Source: Verrucomicrobiales bacterium (GTDB lineage: Bacteria; Verrucomicrobiota; Verrucomicrobiia; Limisphaerales; J093). From it: a DNA stretch of 64,000 bases. Below the pieces are notes generated by a model. It searched no databases and was not told where the DNA came from. It was given only the letters and a program-made list of their open reading frames with translations. Location: NCBI GenBank assembly GCA_015075445.1, contig JABTUJ010000011.1, positions 124,001 to 188,000 of the forward strand. The letters run 5' to 3'. Of the stretch, positions 25,344-35,800 are shown one piece after another. Position numbers and translations under genes: made by a program. Each line of letters opens with the position of its first letter. Position 1 is the first letter of the stretch.

Positions 25344-26117
25344 ATGCGGCGGTCGAATCGTCCTTTCCTCACGAGCGGTGCCCGGTCACGCGAGGGGTTC
25401 ACCTTGGTCGAGTTGCTCGTCGTGCTTGCCGTGATCGGCATTCTGGCCAGCCTGCTGCTCCCCGCCTTGAGCGGGGCGCGGCAGCGCGCCCAGGCGACGG
25501 TTTGCCAGGGGAACCTGCGCCAGCTCGGCCTCGCCTTCCAATCCTACCTCCAGGATCACCAGGACACGTTTCCCGCGGGCGCCGGCGGGAGCGCTTACGG
25601 GGCCCACCCGGAGGACTGGGTCTGGTGGCAGAACGACCTCATCAACGGCGAGCCCGCGATGCGCGACCCGCGCGGCGGCGCGATCGCCCGGCACCTGGCC
25701 GCCTACGACCTCCGTTGGTTCCGTTGCCCCGCGGACCGCGATGCGTTGCGTCGGGAGAAGGCCTGGAAGGCGGAGCCGGGAATCGAGCAATACACGTTCA
25801 GCTACACGCTCAATGCCCACAGTGAGCAAGGCATGGCGACCTTCATCTCCAAGGACCGCGCGATCATCCTCCGCAACCGCCACAGTGCGGTGCGCCATCC
25901 GGCGGCCAAGATCATGCTGGCCGAGGAGAAGGGCGGACCGGAAGACGGGCCGGGCAGCGCGGCCATTGACGACGGACGTTGGGTTCCCCCGGGCTATCCG
26001 CTGAGCGAACGTCACCGACGCCGGGCGGCGGTCACCTTTGCGGATGGCCATGTCGAATTGCTGCGGCGGACCGAGGCCGACAGCCAACATCCGGAGCGCT
26101 ATGTGCCTGGGCTATAG
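25344..26117 (+). CDS. Prepilin-like protein with H-X9-DG signature
   Basis: About 257 residues from ATG 25344 (MRRSNRPFLTSGARSREG). The prepilin motif FTLVELLVVLAVIGILASLL follows the glycine, and HRRRAAVTFADG near the end is the H-X9-DG signature. Same family as the gene at 13836-14693 but divergent in the middle. A longer reading from 25299 adds an unlikely leader. It precedes the ECF sigma gene by 30 bases and might share its transcript. Confidence 0.87.
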   Translation: MRRSNRPFLTSGARSREGFTLVELLVVLAVIGILASLLLPALSGARQRAQATVCQGNLRQLGLAFQSYLQDHQDTFPAGAGGSAYGAHPEDWVWWQNDLINGEPAMRDPRGGAIARHLAAYDLRWFRCPADRDALRREKAWKAEPGIEQYTFSYTLNAHSEQGMATFISKDRAIILRNRHSAVRHPAAKIMLAEEKGGPEDGPGSAAIDDGRWVPPGYPLSERHRRRAAVTFADGHVELLRRTEADSQHPERYVPGL

Positions 26118-26147
26118 TGGCGGGCGGACCGGGAATAGGGCCACCGC

Positions 26148-26732
26148 GTGCGTCTCCTACCCCGTGTGACCGACCCGGACTTCGAGCTCGTGGTCCGCCT
26201 GCACTATGCGGGGCTTTACCGGTTTGCGCTGAGCCTGGCGCGCAGCGAACCGGACGCGGCCGACCTGACGCAGCAGACTTTCTATCTATGGGCGACGCGT
26301 GGGCACCAGTTGCGGGACGCCGGGAAACTGAAGTCCTGGCTCTTCACCACGCTCTACCGGGAGTTCCTGGGCCGCCGCCGACACGCGGACCGCTTTCCTC
26401 ACGTCGAGCTCAGCAGTGTCGAGGACGAACTGCCCGCCGCCGAACCGCCGGAGATCCGGTCGCTCGATGCCGAGGCCGTGATGCAGGGACTGCAAGCCGT
26501 GGACGAGGTCTTTCGCGCGCCGCTGGCGCTCTTCTACCTCGAAGATCGGTCGTACCAGGAGATCGCCGCGATTCTCGGCATCCCCACCGGCACCGTGATG
26601 TCCCGGCTCGCACGCGGCAAACAGCAGTTAAGGCGCCTCCTGAACGAGGCGGCCGCCGGCACTCCTGGCAACCTCGTCCGCCTCGAGCCGCGGGCCCCAC
26701 TCCCCCAACCGCAGGCCCACCATGACCCGTGA
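26148..26732 (+). CDS. ECF-type RNA polymerase sigma factor
   Basis: 194 residues from GTG 26148. Region 2 reads LYRFALSLARSEPDAADLTQQTFY and KLKSWLFTTLYREFLGRRR. Region 4 reads LALFYLEDRSYQEIAAILGIPTGTVMSRLARGK (helix-turn-helix). It redirects RNA polymerase to a small regulon, normally held by an anti-sigma factor; the next gene overlaps it by 11 bases and fits that role. The C-terminal tail is Pro-rich. Confidence 0.93.
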   Translation: MRLLPRVTDPDFELVVRLHYAGLYRFALSLARSEPDAADLTQQTFYLWATRGHQLRDAGKLKSWLFTTLYREFLGRRRHADRFPHVELSSVEDELPAAEPPEIRSLDAEAVMQGLQAVDEVFRAPLALFYLEDRSYQEIAAILGIPTGTVMSRLARGKQQLRRLLNEAAAGTPGNLVRLEPRAPLPQPQAHHDP

Positions 26733-27468
26733 CGAAGCCCAAGCGCTCCTGCAAGCGTATCGGCCCGGAACGGCGGACGCGCACGATCCGGTCTTCGCCG
26801 AAGCGCTCGACCTTCTCAGCCGCGATGCAGCGCTTCGGACCTGGTTCGAGAGCCAAGACCGGTTCGATGGCGCCGTGCGCGACCGGTTGCGCGCCGTCGC
26901 CGTGCCGGACGATCTGCTGTCCCGGCTGCTGACGGCCCGTGGCCAGCCGGTTCGGCGCCGTGGCGCTCCCGTTTGGCGCCGAGCCCTCGCCCTCGCCGCG
27001 GCGGTGGCCTTGCTGCTCGGCCTCGGGTTGTATGGCCTGCGTTCCCCACCCGACGCCCCCACGGCGTTGGGCGCCTATCGCAACCATCTGGCCGCCTGGC
27101 TGCGTCAGTTCCCGACGCTCGAGTTCGAATCGGAACAGCTTTCCGAGGTGAAGGCCTGGCTCGCGGCGCGCGGGGTGACGGGCGACCTGGCAGTACCCAA
27201 GGGGTTGGAGAAGTTCCCGACGATCGGCTGTCGCCGGCTCGATTGGCAGGGTCGCAACGCCAGCCTCATCTGCTTCATGGTGGACGGTGAAGTCATGCAC
27301 CTGGTGGTGATCGCGGGGCCGCCGCTCGACGGCGGGGCGGCAGGGGTCGAGTTGCGGCACGTGCGGGTCGGGGAGTTCCACACCGCGACCTGGGCGCGCG
27401 ACGGCACGGCCTATCTGCTTCTCACTCGAGCTCCGGCTGAAACCCTGCGCCGGGTGCTGGCTGGCTGA
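26722..27468 (+). CDS. Putative membrane anti-sigma factor
   Basis: 248 residues with one clear membrane helix near residues 87-107 (ALALAAAVALLLGLGLYGL). The cytoplasmic N-terminal part is about 85 residues, and the periplasmic C-terminal domain of about 140 residues contains KFPTIGCRRLDW and LICFMVDGEVMHLVVI. There is no zinc-binding HxxxCxxC motif, so it is not a ZAS-type anti-sigma. The role is inferred from the overlap with the sigma gene and the topology. The C-terminal domain resembles those of DUF3379-like membrane proteins only in general pattern. Confidence 0.65.
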   Translation: MTRDEAQALLQAYRPGTADAHDPVFAEALDLLSRDAALRTWFESQDRFDGAVRDRLRAVAVPDDLLSRLLTARGQPVRRRGAPVWRRALALAAAVALLLGLGLYGLRSPPDAPTALGAYRNHLAAWLRQFPTLEFESEQLSEVKAWLAARGVTGDLAVPKGLEKFPTIGCRRLDWQGRNASLICFMVDGEVMHLVVIAGPPLDGGAAGVELRHVRVGEFHTATWARDGTAYLLLTRAPAETLRRVLAG

Positions 27469-27967
27469 GCACCTCGCGGGTCGGACCACGCCAAGCCGTT
27501 GATTTCGCGGGCGTTGACCGGGCTGGGTCGCGGGCTGGAGGCTCTTACGCGCCCTTTCCCGCCCGAATTCTGTGAGGTAAGGGCCGAGGAGTTCGTTCGA
27601 GGCCACGGCGATGTGCAGCCTGAAATCTCTCTCTCGTACCTGGAAGACACCGTCAGGCCGGCTTCGGGAGACTCCGCTCAGACATTCCGAGCTCACCCGA
27701 GTCCCAAGCTGAGGTTCAGGGGGTGACTGCTGAGATGCAGCGCGGGGTTTGGGAACCGGGTTATGGCGGCGGTCATCTCCTTGCACAACGTGGCGCGTAC
27801 CGGGTCCGGGAGGCGCGCGAGCCGAGGGAGTGGTCTCGACAGCGTGGCAGGCGGTTCAGTATCAATGCTCTATGTTTTATTGTGAGAATTAGCTTGACGC
27901 ATTGGCGTCGGAGGGGCAGCGTCGCGGCCAACAATTTGAACCAAACCCCAACCAGCACCCGCCCTCC
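27469..27967. other. Intergenic region, no supported gene
   Basis: About 500 bases. Short frames exist on both strands, but none has a convincing start, domain or composition. A local AT-rich block at 27862-27900 (ATGCTCTATGTTTTATTGTG) stands out in this GC-rich sequence and probably carries the promoter of the following PEP-CTERM gene; I could not pick a good -35/-10 pair. Confidence 0.5.
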
Positions 27968-28711
27968 ATGAAGGTCAGTCTTCTGCCGATCGCCGGCTGC
28001 GCCCCTCACTTTACGGCTTCGCGAGTCCGTCCCGCGAGCGCGCGGAAGCCGCAAGCGTGTTTCTGGCGGCGCGTGTGCGTCTGCCTGTTGGTGTTCGGCG
28101 GGTTCGCTCCGGTGAGCGCCCGCGCCGCAGTGTTGGCCACTCAATTTACGGATCTGACCGACACCGTGCCGGGGATGGATCGGTGGGAGGCGCGCTATGC
28201 GCTGAGTGCCGTGAGTTTCGCCGCGGGCCAGGGCTTCACGCTTTACTTTGCGCACGACCACTACCGTGACCTTGCGCTGGTCACGCCCCCGGATCACCCG
28301 GGCTGGGATTTGCTGGTTGTCCAGCCGGATGTTGGGCTCCCGGATGCCGGGTTTTTCGACGGCTTGGCCCTTGTGGACAACCCTCCCTTGGTCCCGCCGT
28401 TCGTCGTCACGTTTGTCTGGCTGGGGGGGGGTACGGGTGGCCCCGGGCAACACCCCTTCGAGCTCTACGACACCACCGGGGGGTTCCGGATTATTGGCGA
28501 GGGCACCACGGTCCCGATTCCGGAGCCGGGCGGGATGGCGCTTGTCCTGGGCGGAGTTCTTCTGGCGGGCGCGGGGTTGCGGCGTTGGGCGGTGCGGCGC
28601 AACCGCGCATCGCTCCCGACTCGGGACGCGGGAGTCGGGCGGAGCGGAGATCTGGTTTACCGGGGAATGCCAGATGACCATGGCCGCCGTGCGCAGTCCA
28701 AAGCCCTCTGA
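27968..28711 (+). CDS. PEP-CTERM protein with extended C-terminus
   Basis: About 247 residues from ATG 27968. A basic N-terminus and hydrophobic segment (VCVCLLVFGGFAPVSARAA) form the signal peptide. The body is beta-rich with no named domain. The sorting signal is IPEPGGMALVLGGVLLAGAG then LRRWAVRRNR. Unlike most family members, which stop soon after the arginines, this one carries about 35 more residues. The longer tail could come from loss of the original stop. Its TGA shares one base with the next ATG, so the following large gene is translationally coupled. Confidence 0.8.
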   Translation: MKVSLLPIAGCAPHFTASRVRPASARKPQACFWRRVCVCLLVFGGFAPVSARAAVLATQFTDLTDTVPGMDRWEARYALSAVSFAAGQGFTLYFAHDHYRDLALVTPPDHPGWDLLVVQPDVGLPDAGFFDGLALVDNPPLVPPFVVTFVWLGGGTGGPGQHPFELYDTTGGFRIIGEGTTVPIPEPGGMALVLGGVLLAGAGLRRWAVRRNRASLPTRDAGVGRSGDLVYRGMPDDHGRRAQSKAL

Positions 28712-31700
28712 TGCAATCGACTGAGAAACAACCTGCTATGGTACCAGGCTGTGATTCACCCAAACCCGGCGCGCGTCCCTCAGGTGGGCGGCTTGGGACG
28801 GCGGTGCGCCGGTGCGCCTCGATGCTTGTTTCTCGGATGGTCGTCCTGCTGGCGGTTTGCTGCCTCCCTGCTGGTTCCGCGGTTGCCCAAGCGCCTGCGT
28901 TCACGGTCGGAAACTACCACGTCGAAAGCAGCACCCGGGTGGGCCGTACCGAGTTCGAGTACACGATACGAGCCGAGGTGGAAAACGGGGGGCCCGCCGC
29001 CCGGGTGGTGGCCGCCACCGTGCTGAGCAGCTCGCCCAACACCATCATCCTGGACAACTCGCTGAGTTTCGGGGACGTGCCGGCCAACGCGCGACGGACA
29101 AGCTCTGACACGTTCCGGATACGCCAAAACCGACTGGAGGCCTTTGATCCGAGCGCTCTGCAATGGAACATCACCTTCCTCCCGGACTTCGCCATCTCTA
29201 TGGTGGAGCCTGCGCCGGGCGCGCTGTTCAACCGCTTCGCCGTCCGAGTTCGGGGCACCGCCAACAACCCGCCATCTTCCGTCGTGATCAACGGGGCGAT
29301 CGCCGCTCTTGAAGGCAACGAGTTCTCGGCCACGGTCACCCTCCGGGAAGGCAACAACCCCGTCACCGCGGTTGCCACGGACGGTCAAGGTGCGGTGGCC
29401 ACGGCGAGTGTGCAGGTCACTGTGGACACGACGCCGCCGAGGGTGACGATTGACTCGCCACGGGATGGGGCTGTGCTCAGTGAACCCCGGGTTACGGTCG
29501 CGGGTCTCGTCAACGACATCGTCGTTGGCACGGTCGGCCCCGAACAGGCGCAGGTCCAGGTCAACGGCCGGCCGGCCCAGGTGGCCAATCGGACGTTCGT
29601 GGTGATGGACGTGCCCTTGTCCGAAGGGCTGAACACGATCACCGCCTTCGCCCGGGACCCGGCGGGCAACACGGACACCCGCTCAATCAACGTCACCTAC
29701 AGCACTGCCGCGGCGGCCCGCATCCGTGTGGTTTCCGGCGACGGACAGTCCGGGCCGATAGGCGAGTGGCTGCCGCAGCCGCTGGTTGTGCAGGCCACCG
29801 ACGTCGATGGCAACCCGTGCGTGGACAAGAAGGTCATCTTCAAGGTCATCCAGAACGACGGCGTCATCACCGACGGCGCGACCACCGCCCAGGCGCTCAT
29901 CGTCCGTACCGACGTCAACGGCTTCGCGGAAGTCTCGTTCCGCCTCGGCACCCGCGCCGGCATGGGCAACAACCAGGTCTCGGCCAAGATCGTGGGCTTT
30001 GAAGGCGAGGCCATGTTCTGTGCCTCGAGCACCGTCTCCACCCCGGCGCTCCTGGTCCTTGACGCGGGCAACAACCAGGTGGGTGTCGTCGGCCAACCGC
30101 TGCCGCGCCTGTTGGGCGTCATCGTGGTGGACGCCGGCAACAACCGGCTCCCGGACATCCCCATCACTTTCTCCGTCAAGGAAGGAGGCGGCAGCTTCTA
30201 CGGCGAATCCAGCGTCACCGTCAACTCGGACAGTAATGGGCGCGCCACGGCGCTCCTCACGCTGGGCGCCTTCCCCGGCAACGACAACAACGAGGTCGAA
30301 GCGAACTTCCCAGGCAACATCGGCTTCCCGGTGATCGTCGTCGCGTCCGGTCAGATTCCGGGTGACCCCGCCGAAACCAGCGTGAGCGGCGTCGTGCTCG
30401 ACAACTCGGATGTCCCCGTTCCCGGAGCGCTCTGCCGCTTGGTGGGCCAGCCCGACGCCGTGTTGTCGGACGAAAACGGCTACTTCCAGATCAAACCGGC
30501 ACCGGTGGGCGCCGTGCGGTTGGTCGTGGACGGCGCCACGGTCACGCGCCCCGGTGCCTGGGTCTGGCTCCAGTTCGACCTCGTCAACATCGCCGGCCAG
30601 GACAACACCATCGGACGTCCCATCCGCCTCATGCCGATGGACCTGGACCACGCGGTCTTCGTGGATGACACGCACGGCGGCACGATCACGCTGCCCGAGG
30701 CGCCCGGCTTCAGCCTCACGATCGCCCCGAATTCGGTCAGCTTTCCGGACGGCAGCCGGAGCGGCTTTGTCAGCGCCACCATTGTCCACCCGGACAAGAT
30801 GCCCGACCCGCCCGAGTTCGGTCAGCAACCGCGCTTTCTGATCACCATCCAGCCGGCCAACGCACTGTTCGATCCGCCGGCTCCGATGTGTATGCCGAAT
30901 CTGGACGGCCTCCCGCCGGGCCAGAAGACCGAGATGTACTCGTACGACCACGACCTCGGCGCTTTCGTGGCCATTGGCACGGGCACCGTCAGCGAGGACG
31001 GCGCCCTCATCTGCACCGACCCCGGCGTCGGCATCGTCAAGGCCGGGTGGCATTGCGGGGGTGACCCGACAGTATCGACACCGGTTACCCCAGTGGCGGT
31101 CCACGTTTCCCGGACGTCCCTTGCGACGCTCTCAGCTCGAGGTTCTCCAGGTCCTCCCGGAGTGCCAGCCTATGAATGGACCACAGAGCAAACGCTCGGA
31201 ACGCACTTTCCTCAGATACCGGCGGCCTACAACTCACAAGCTGATCCCAATATGATCCAATTGGGCACGCTCGGTGCCTCCGGTGCACCTGCTCCAGGTG
31301 GGCTGGCGCGGGTGAAGGTGTCTTACAAGTGCCAGAACGGTCAGACTGCTCAGGACAGGTTGGATGTAGCCGCGTTCGGCGTTTCGGCCTATATCGTACC
31401 GGACGAGTCAGATTCTCTTAGAGCGGACGGAAGTTGTGGCACTATCACGATAGCAGGTGTTACCTACAGCGGACAAATCACAGACCCGAGCGGGATTACC
31501 GGCACATTTTGCCGAGCCTTCTTGAGAAACGTCACCCTTAACGGAACTGGTCGTGCCCTGGATGGCCGTTTGATTAAGTATGTTTCGGGCGGCGCGAATC
31601 CTGACAACGCGACATTCACCGTCGTCCCGGATGTAAGGGGAAGCTGCAATACGCCGGTCGTAGCCGGAGGCACGGTGGCTCGCGATCCCGCCATCATCCC

Positions 31701-31893
31701 ATGCGGCGGGATTATTGACTTGCAGGGTGTTGGCGCGGGACTGATTGCGAATGATGTCGGTCCTGCTATACAAGGCTGGCGCATTGATTACTTCGCTGGA
31801 TTCGGGAGGGCGGCCGTCGCCGGGTGGGTCAACCGAGTGGTGATGGGGGCCTGCAACCCTCCCACTGCGAGCTGTCCGGGCTACCGACCATGA
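28711..31893 (+). CDS. Large secreted Ig-like/carboxypeptidase-regulatory repeat protein with a variable C-terminus
   Basis: 1060 residues. A signal-like helix is at residues 43-60 (MVVLLAVCCLPAGSAVAQ); the ATG at 28822 would give a shorter leader. In order: Ig-like domains to about residue 330, two invasin/Big_1-type repeats (VVQATDVDGNPCVDKKVIFK and LGVIVVDAGNNRLPDIPITF), and a carboxypeptidase regulatory-like domain near 555-620 (VSGVVLDNSDVPVPGALCRL). A ZU5-like segment ends in DPGVGIVKAGWHCGG near residue 785. The last 270 residues are unrelated to anything I know, with codon use less GC-rich. This layout, constant modules then a changed tail, is like secreted polymorphic proteins. The stop overlaps the next start (ATGA). 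Confidence 0.8.
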   Translation: MQSTEKQPAMVPGCDSPKPGARPSGGRLGTAVRRCASMLVSRMVVLLAVCCLPAGSAVAQAPAFTVGNYHVESSTRVGRTEFEYTIRAEVENGGPAARVVAATVLSSSPNTIILDNSLSFGDVPANARRTSSDTFRIRQNRLEAFDPSALQWNITFLPDFAISMVEPAPGALFNRFAVRVRGTANNPPSSVVINGAIAALEGNEFSATVTLREGNNPVTAVATDGQGAVATASVQVTVDTTPPRVTIDSPRDGAVLSEPRVTVAGLVNDIVVGTVGPEQAQVQVNGRPAQVANRTFVVMDVPLSEGLNTITAFARDPAGNTDTRSINVTYSTAAAARIRVVSGDGQSGPIGEWLPQPLVVQATDVDGNPCVDKKVIFKVIQNDGVITDGATTAQALIVRTDVNGFAEVSFRLGTRAGMGNNQVSAKIVGFEGEAMFCASSTVSTPALLVLDAGNNQVGVVGQPLPRLLGVIVVDAGNNRLPDIPITFSVKEGGGSFYGESSVTVNSDSNGRATALLTLGAFPGNDNNEVEANFPGNIGFPVIVVASGQIPGDPAETSVSGVVLDNSDVPVPGALCRLVGQPDAVLSDENGYFQIKPAPVGAVRLVVDGATVTRPGAWVWLQFDLVNIAGQDNTIGRPIRLMPMDLDHAVFVDDTHGGTITLPEAPGFSLTIAPNSVSFPDGSRSGFVSATIVHPDKMPDPPEFGQQPRFLITIQPANALFDPPAPMCMPNLDGLPPGQKTEMYSYDHDLGAFVAIGTGTVSEDGALICTDPGVGIVKAGWHCGGDPTVSTPVTPVAVHVSRTSLATLSARGSPGPPGVPAYEWTTEQTLGTHFPQIPAAYNSQADPNMIQLGTLGASGAPAPGGLARVKVSYKCQNGQTAQDRLDVAAFGVSAYIVPDESDSLRADGSCGTITIAGVTYSGQITDPSGITGTFCRAFLRNVTLNGTGRALDGRLIKYVSGGANPDNATFTVVPDVRGSCNTPVVAGGTVARDPAIIPCGGIIDLQGVGAGLIANDVGPAIQGWRIDYFAGFGRAAVAGWVNRVVMGACNPPTASCPGYRP

Positions 31894-32885
31894 GAACCTT
31901 GTTGGTATTGTCGCTCACACTCAGCATGCTGGGCGTGGAATCGTGCAATTCGGCAAACGCAATATCGTCCGAAGGCGTCTTGATCCGGAACTCGGAGCTA
32001 TGGTGGTGTGTCTTGGGGCCATCTCCTGTAGAATTGCAGCTGACATTCGACGGGCTGCCGAAGAGCCTGCCGAAGTGGGACGAGCGTGGATTACGCGCTG
32101 CGTATATTGCGACCCGGCTTCCGTTAGACTCGGACTGTTCTGTGGCCTACTGCGGGGTTTGGCGGTACGGCCAAACAAACATATCATTGTACCCGGTCTT
32201 CTCTGTGGGTTCAAATGAAGTGCAGTATGTTACTAGTATAGCTGATTTCTGGTGGGTGAACAACTCGGTGATAGCCGTTGTTGGGCACATCCACCCTAGC
32301 GCATCGGCGCTGGAACTCCTCAGTGCTGATGACGGTCGTATTCTCCTGTCGCAGGTTGGTCTTGGTTTCTTGATATCCCCGGACGCTCGTCACGTAGTGC
32401 ATTTCGGAGAAGTGCCGCACTTCGTATCTGCTGAGAGCAAGCGAGGCAGTGTGGTGGTGGACGGAAAGACTGTCTTTGGAGGCGAGTTGGAGCCCATCGC
32501 CTATGAGATGATCAGTAACCTTGCTGCGAGCGTGACATTCAGCGAGGTTGCTTTCCTGGCGAGGGCGAGGGAAGACCCTCAACACGTAGAGGTAGTGATC
32601 GCTGATTTGTCTGGGGTGAAGAATCGCTTTGCATTACCCACACTCGGTGAGGTCCGTTCAGGAAAAGTAGTATTCAGTGGAGAGGGAGGCGGATTGATAG
32701 TAGTGGAACTGGGTGCCGAAGCGTGGAGTGTTGGAGGAAACCTATTGACACCGAAGCGTCTCTCCAGACCGAGCATAGAGCGTAGTAGGCAAGTGGCACC
32801 GGAGCGAGTCCATCGAGGGCTCGAGGAGAACGCGCAGACCTCGGCGGTTGCGCTTAGACCGAAACGAGCTGAAGCTGCTGAGTGA
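31890..32885 (+). CDS. Unknown exported protein, lower GC, coupled to the large secreted gene
   Basis: About 331 residues from ATG 31890. It begins with a hydrophobic signal (LLVLSLTLSMLGVESC), possibly a lipoprotein although VESC is a weak lipobox. The body is beta-rich with repeated strand patterns (FLISPDARHVVHFGEVPHF), suggesting a propeller-like fold; no family is recognised. The last 35 residues turn basic. Base composition is visibly more AT-rich than the neighbours, hinting at separate ancestry. It overlaps the genes on both sides by 4 bases (ATGA and GTGA). The position after a protein with a variable tail makes an immunity or accessory role possible, but this is speculation. Confidence 0.6.
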   Translation: MRTLLVLSLTLSMLGVESCNSANAISSEGVLIRNSELWWCVLGPSPVELQLTFDGLPKSLPKWDERGLRAAYIATRLPLDSDCSVAYCGVWRYGQTNISLYPVFSVGSNEVQYVTSIADFWWVNNSVIAVVGHIHPSASALELLSADDGRILLSQVGLGFLISPDARHVVHFGEVPHFVSAESKRGSVVVDGKTVFGGELEPIAYEMISNLAASVTFSEVAFLARAREDPQHVEVVIADLSGVKNRFALPTLGEVRSGKVVFSGEGGGLIVVELGAEAWSVGGNLLTPKRLSRPSIERSRQVAPERVHRGLEENAQTSAVALRPKRAEAAE

Positions 32886-35800
32886 CCTCTATGAATACGG
32901 TCCGATTCGCCGATGGCTCCCGCAGGTATCCAGTGATCGCACTGTTATTGGGGATGCAACTGAGCCTGATGTGGCCGGGAGCCTCCGCGCAACTGCTGAG
33001 CGATGACTGTGTGGTCAGCGTCCTGAACCGAACCGCTCGGGTCCGAGCTGACGGAACGTGGCGGATAGACAACGTCCCAGCGAATTTCGGGCCGGTGCGG
33101 GTCCGAGCCACCTGTGTCCGCGATGGCGTGACGTACAGCGGGCAGTCGGACTTCGTGACCCTCGATCCCAACATCGTGAATGGCTTCAGCCCATTCGCCC
33201 TGGGCAACGCCGAACAAATCCCTTCCACCATCCGGATCACCGCGCCGGGGACGACCTTGACCACGTTGGGCGCGACGCGGCAACTCACGGTCACCGCGAC
33301 CTACCCCGACAATTCCACCAAGGACGTCACGGCCACCACCGAAGGAACCGGCTATACGACCAGCAACCCGAACACGGCGACGGTGAGCGCCGACGGCTTG
33401 GTGACGGCGCGGGCCAGTGGGACCGTGGTGATTTCGGCGATCAACGACGGGGCGATTGGGATGCTTCGATTGCAAGTGGTGCTGTCGGGCGCGGACTCGG
33501 ACGGGGACGGCATCCCAGACGACATCGAATTGGCGAACGGTCTGAACCCAAACAACCCGGTGGACGCGGAAGAAGACTTTGACGGCGACGGTCTGACGAA
33601 TGGGGACGAACTCATGCTGCATGCCACTGACATCCGTCTGGCCGACACGGACGGGGACGGGATCTCGGATGGCGACGAGGTGAGCGGCCGGCTGGGTTTC
33701 GTGACCAACCCCCTCCTGGCGGATTCGGACGGGGACGGCATCCGGGACCGGCTTGAGATCGAGACGGGCAGCGACCCGAACGATCCGCGGAGCTACAACC
33801 TGGCGGGAGCCCTCGACGCGTTCGAGGTGACGCCCGCCACCTTCGTCCTCACGGTGAACACGATCATCGGCGAGGCCTCGCGGCAACTGGCGGTGACCGG
33901 CCACCTCCGGGACGGCACGACGATTGATTTGACTTCGACGACGCGCGGCACGGCGTACAGTTCGAGCGACCTGACCATTGCCAACTTCGGGTCGCCGGAC
34001 GGGATGGTGTTCGCGGGCGCGGACGGGAGCGCGATCATCACGGTTTCGAACAGCGGGTTCGTCGGCACCGCCGCGGTCACGGTGCGGTCTTCGACACCGC
34101 AGACGCTGGGTTTCGTGGCGATCCCGGGCTACGCCAACAACGTGGACGTCAGCGGCGACTACGCGTACGTGGCGGCCGGCGCGACGGGATTGCAGGTGGT
34201 GGACGTGAGCGACCGGCGGAATCCGCGCATCGTGGCCGCCCTGGACACTCCGGGGAACGCGAACGACGTGAAGGTCATCGGCGGGTTGGCGTATGTCGCG
34301 GACGGAGTGGCCGGTCTCCGGGTGATCAGTGTGGCCAACCCGCTGGCCCCGGTGTTCGTGGGGGTGGTGGACACGCCGGGCGATGCCCAGGATGTGGTGG
34401 CGGGTCCGTACGCCTTGGTGGCCGACGGCACCGCGGGCGTGCAGATCGTGGACGTCTCGAACCCGGCGGCGCCACGGATCGTGAACAACGTGGCCACGTT
34501 GGGGACCGCGAAAGGGGTGGACGTGCGCGGCAACCTGGCGGCGGTCGCCACCGGGACGCGCGGCCTGATCACCGTGGACGTGACCGATCCGGGTTTGCCC
34601 AGCATTCTCGCCACGCTCACCTATGGCGGGGATGCCCGGGACGTGGTTCTGCACAACAACTTCGCGTTCGTGGCCGACTTCTCGCGGAGTTTTACGGCCA
34701 TCGAAGTGACGGACCCGCGCAACCCCGTCGTACGGCGCTCCACGCCGCAGGCGACGGGTGGGTTGCTGATGGACGTGGCGGTTTCGGGACGGTTCGCCTT
34801 CGGGGCGGATGTGTTTTTCGTGAACGGCATCCCGATCATCGACATCGCCGACCCTGCCAACCCGACCCCGCGGGCGATCCTGGATTTCCGTGCGTTTCGC
34901 GATGACAACGGCAACGGCATCGCGGTGGACAGCAGCTATGTCTATCTGGCCGCGGACCTGGGCCTTGCGGAGAACGGGACGACGGGCAACAGCCGGCTCT
35001 ACATCGGCCAGCATCTGGCCCTCGAGGACACGGGGGGAATTGCGCCGATTGTCCGGATCACGGCCCCGACGGCCGGGACGACGGTGGTGGTCGGCCAGAC
35101 CGTGAATGTCCAAGTGCAGGCAACGGACGATGTCGAGGTGGCTTTGGTCACGTTGCTGGTGGACGGCGTCGCGTCTGGCACGGATTCCGTGCCGCCCTAT
35201 CAATTCACCGTGCCGGCGCCTTTGACTCCGGGCACGCTGACGCTGGAGGCGCAGGCCGTGGATTTTGGCGGCAACGTGGGTGTCGCGCCGGCCGTGCCAC
35301 TCAACGTGGTCGCCGACCCAGGCACAGCCGTCGTCGGGCGGGTGCTCGACGAAGCCGGGGACCCGGTGGAAGGCGCGACGGCGGTGGTGTTCGAAAACTC
35401 GACGGGTATCTCGAGTGCGGACGGGCGGTTCTCGATCCCGGGGGTATCGACGATACGGGGCAACATCGTCGTGGGTGCCACAGCGACGGTCGGGGAGGTC
35501 CTGCTCAGCGGCAGCTCTGGGCCCATGCCACCGGTAGTTGGGGGTGTTACGGACGTGGGCGATTTCATCGTCAGCGAGGCCACGTTCATCCGGGATTATG
35601 GGACGCGTCTGGCTGGTTGCGATGACTGTTTCGTCACCGTGACGTTGCCTTTCGAGTTCACCTTCTTTGGGACCCGTTACTCGCGGGTGTTCTTCGATGG
35701 GAACGGGCGAGTGACCTTTAACTTCGGGAGCGGGGACTATACCGAGACGCTCGGGGAACTGACGGCCCAGCCGATGATCACGGCGTTCTGGGACGATCTG

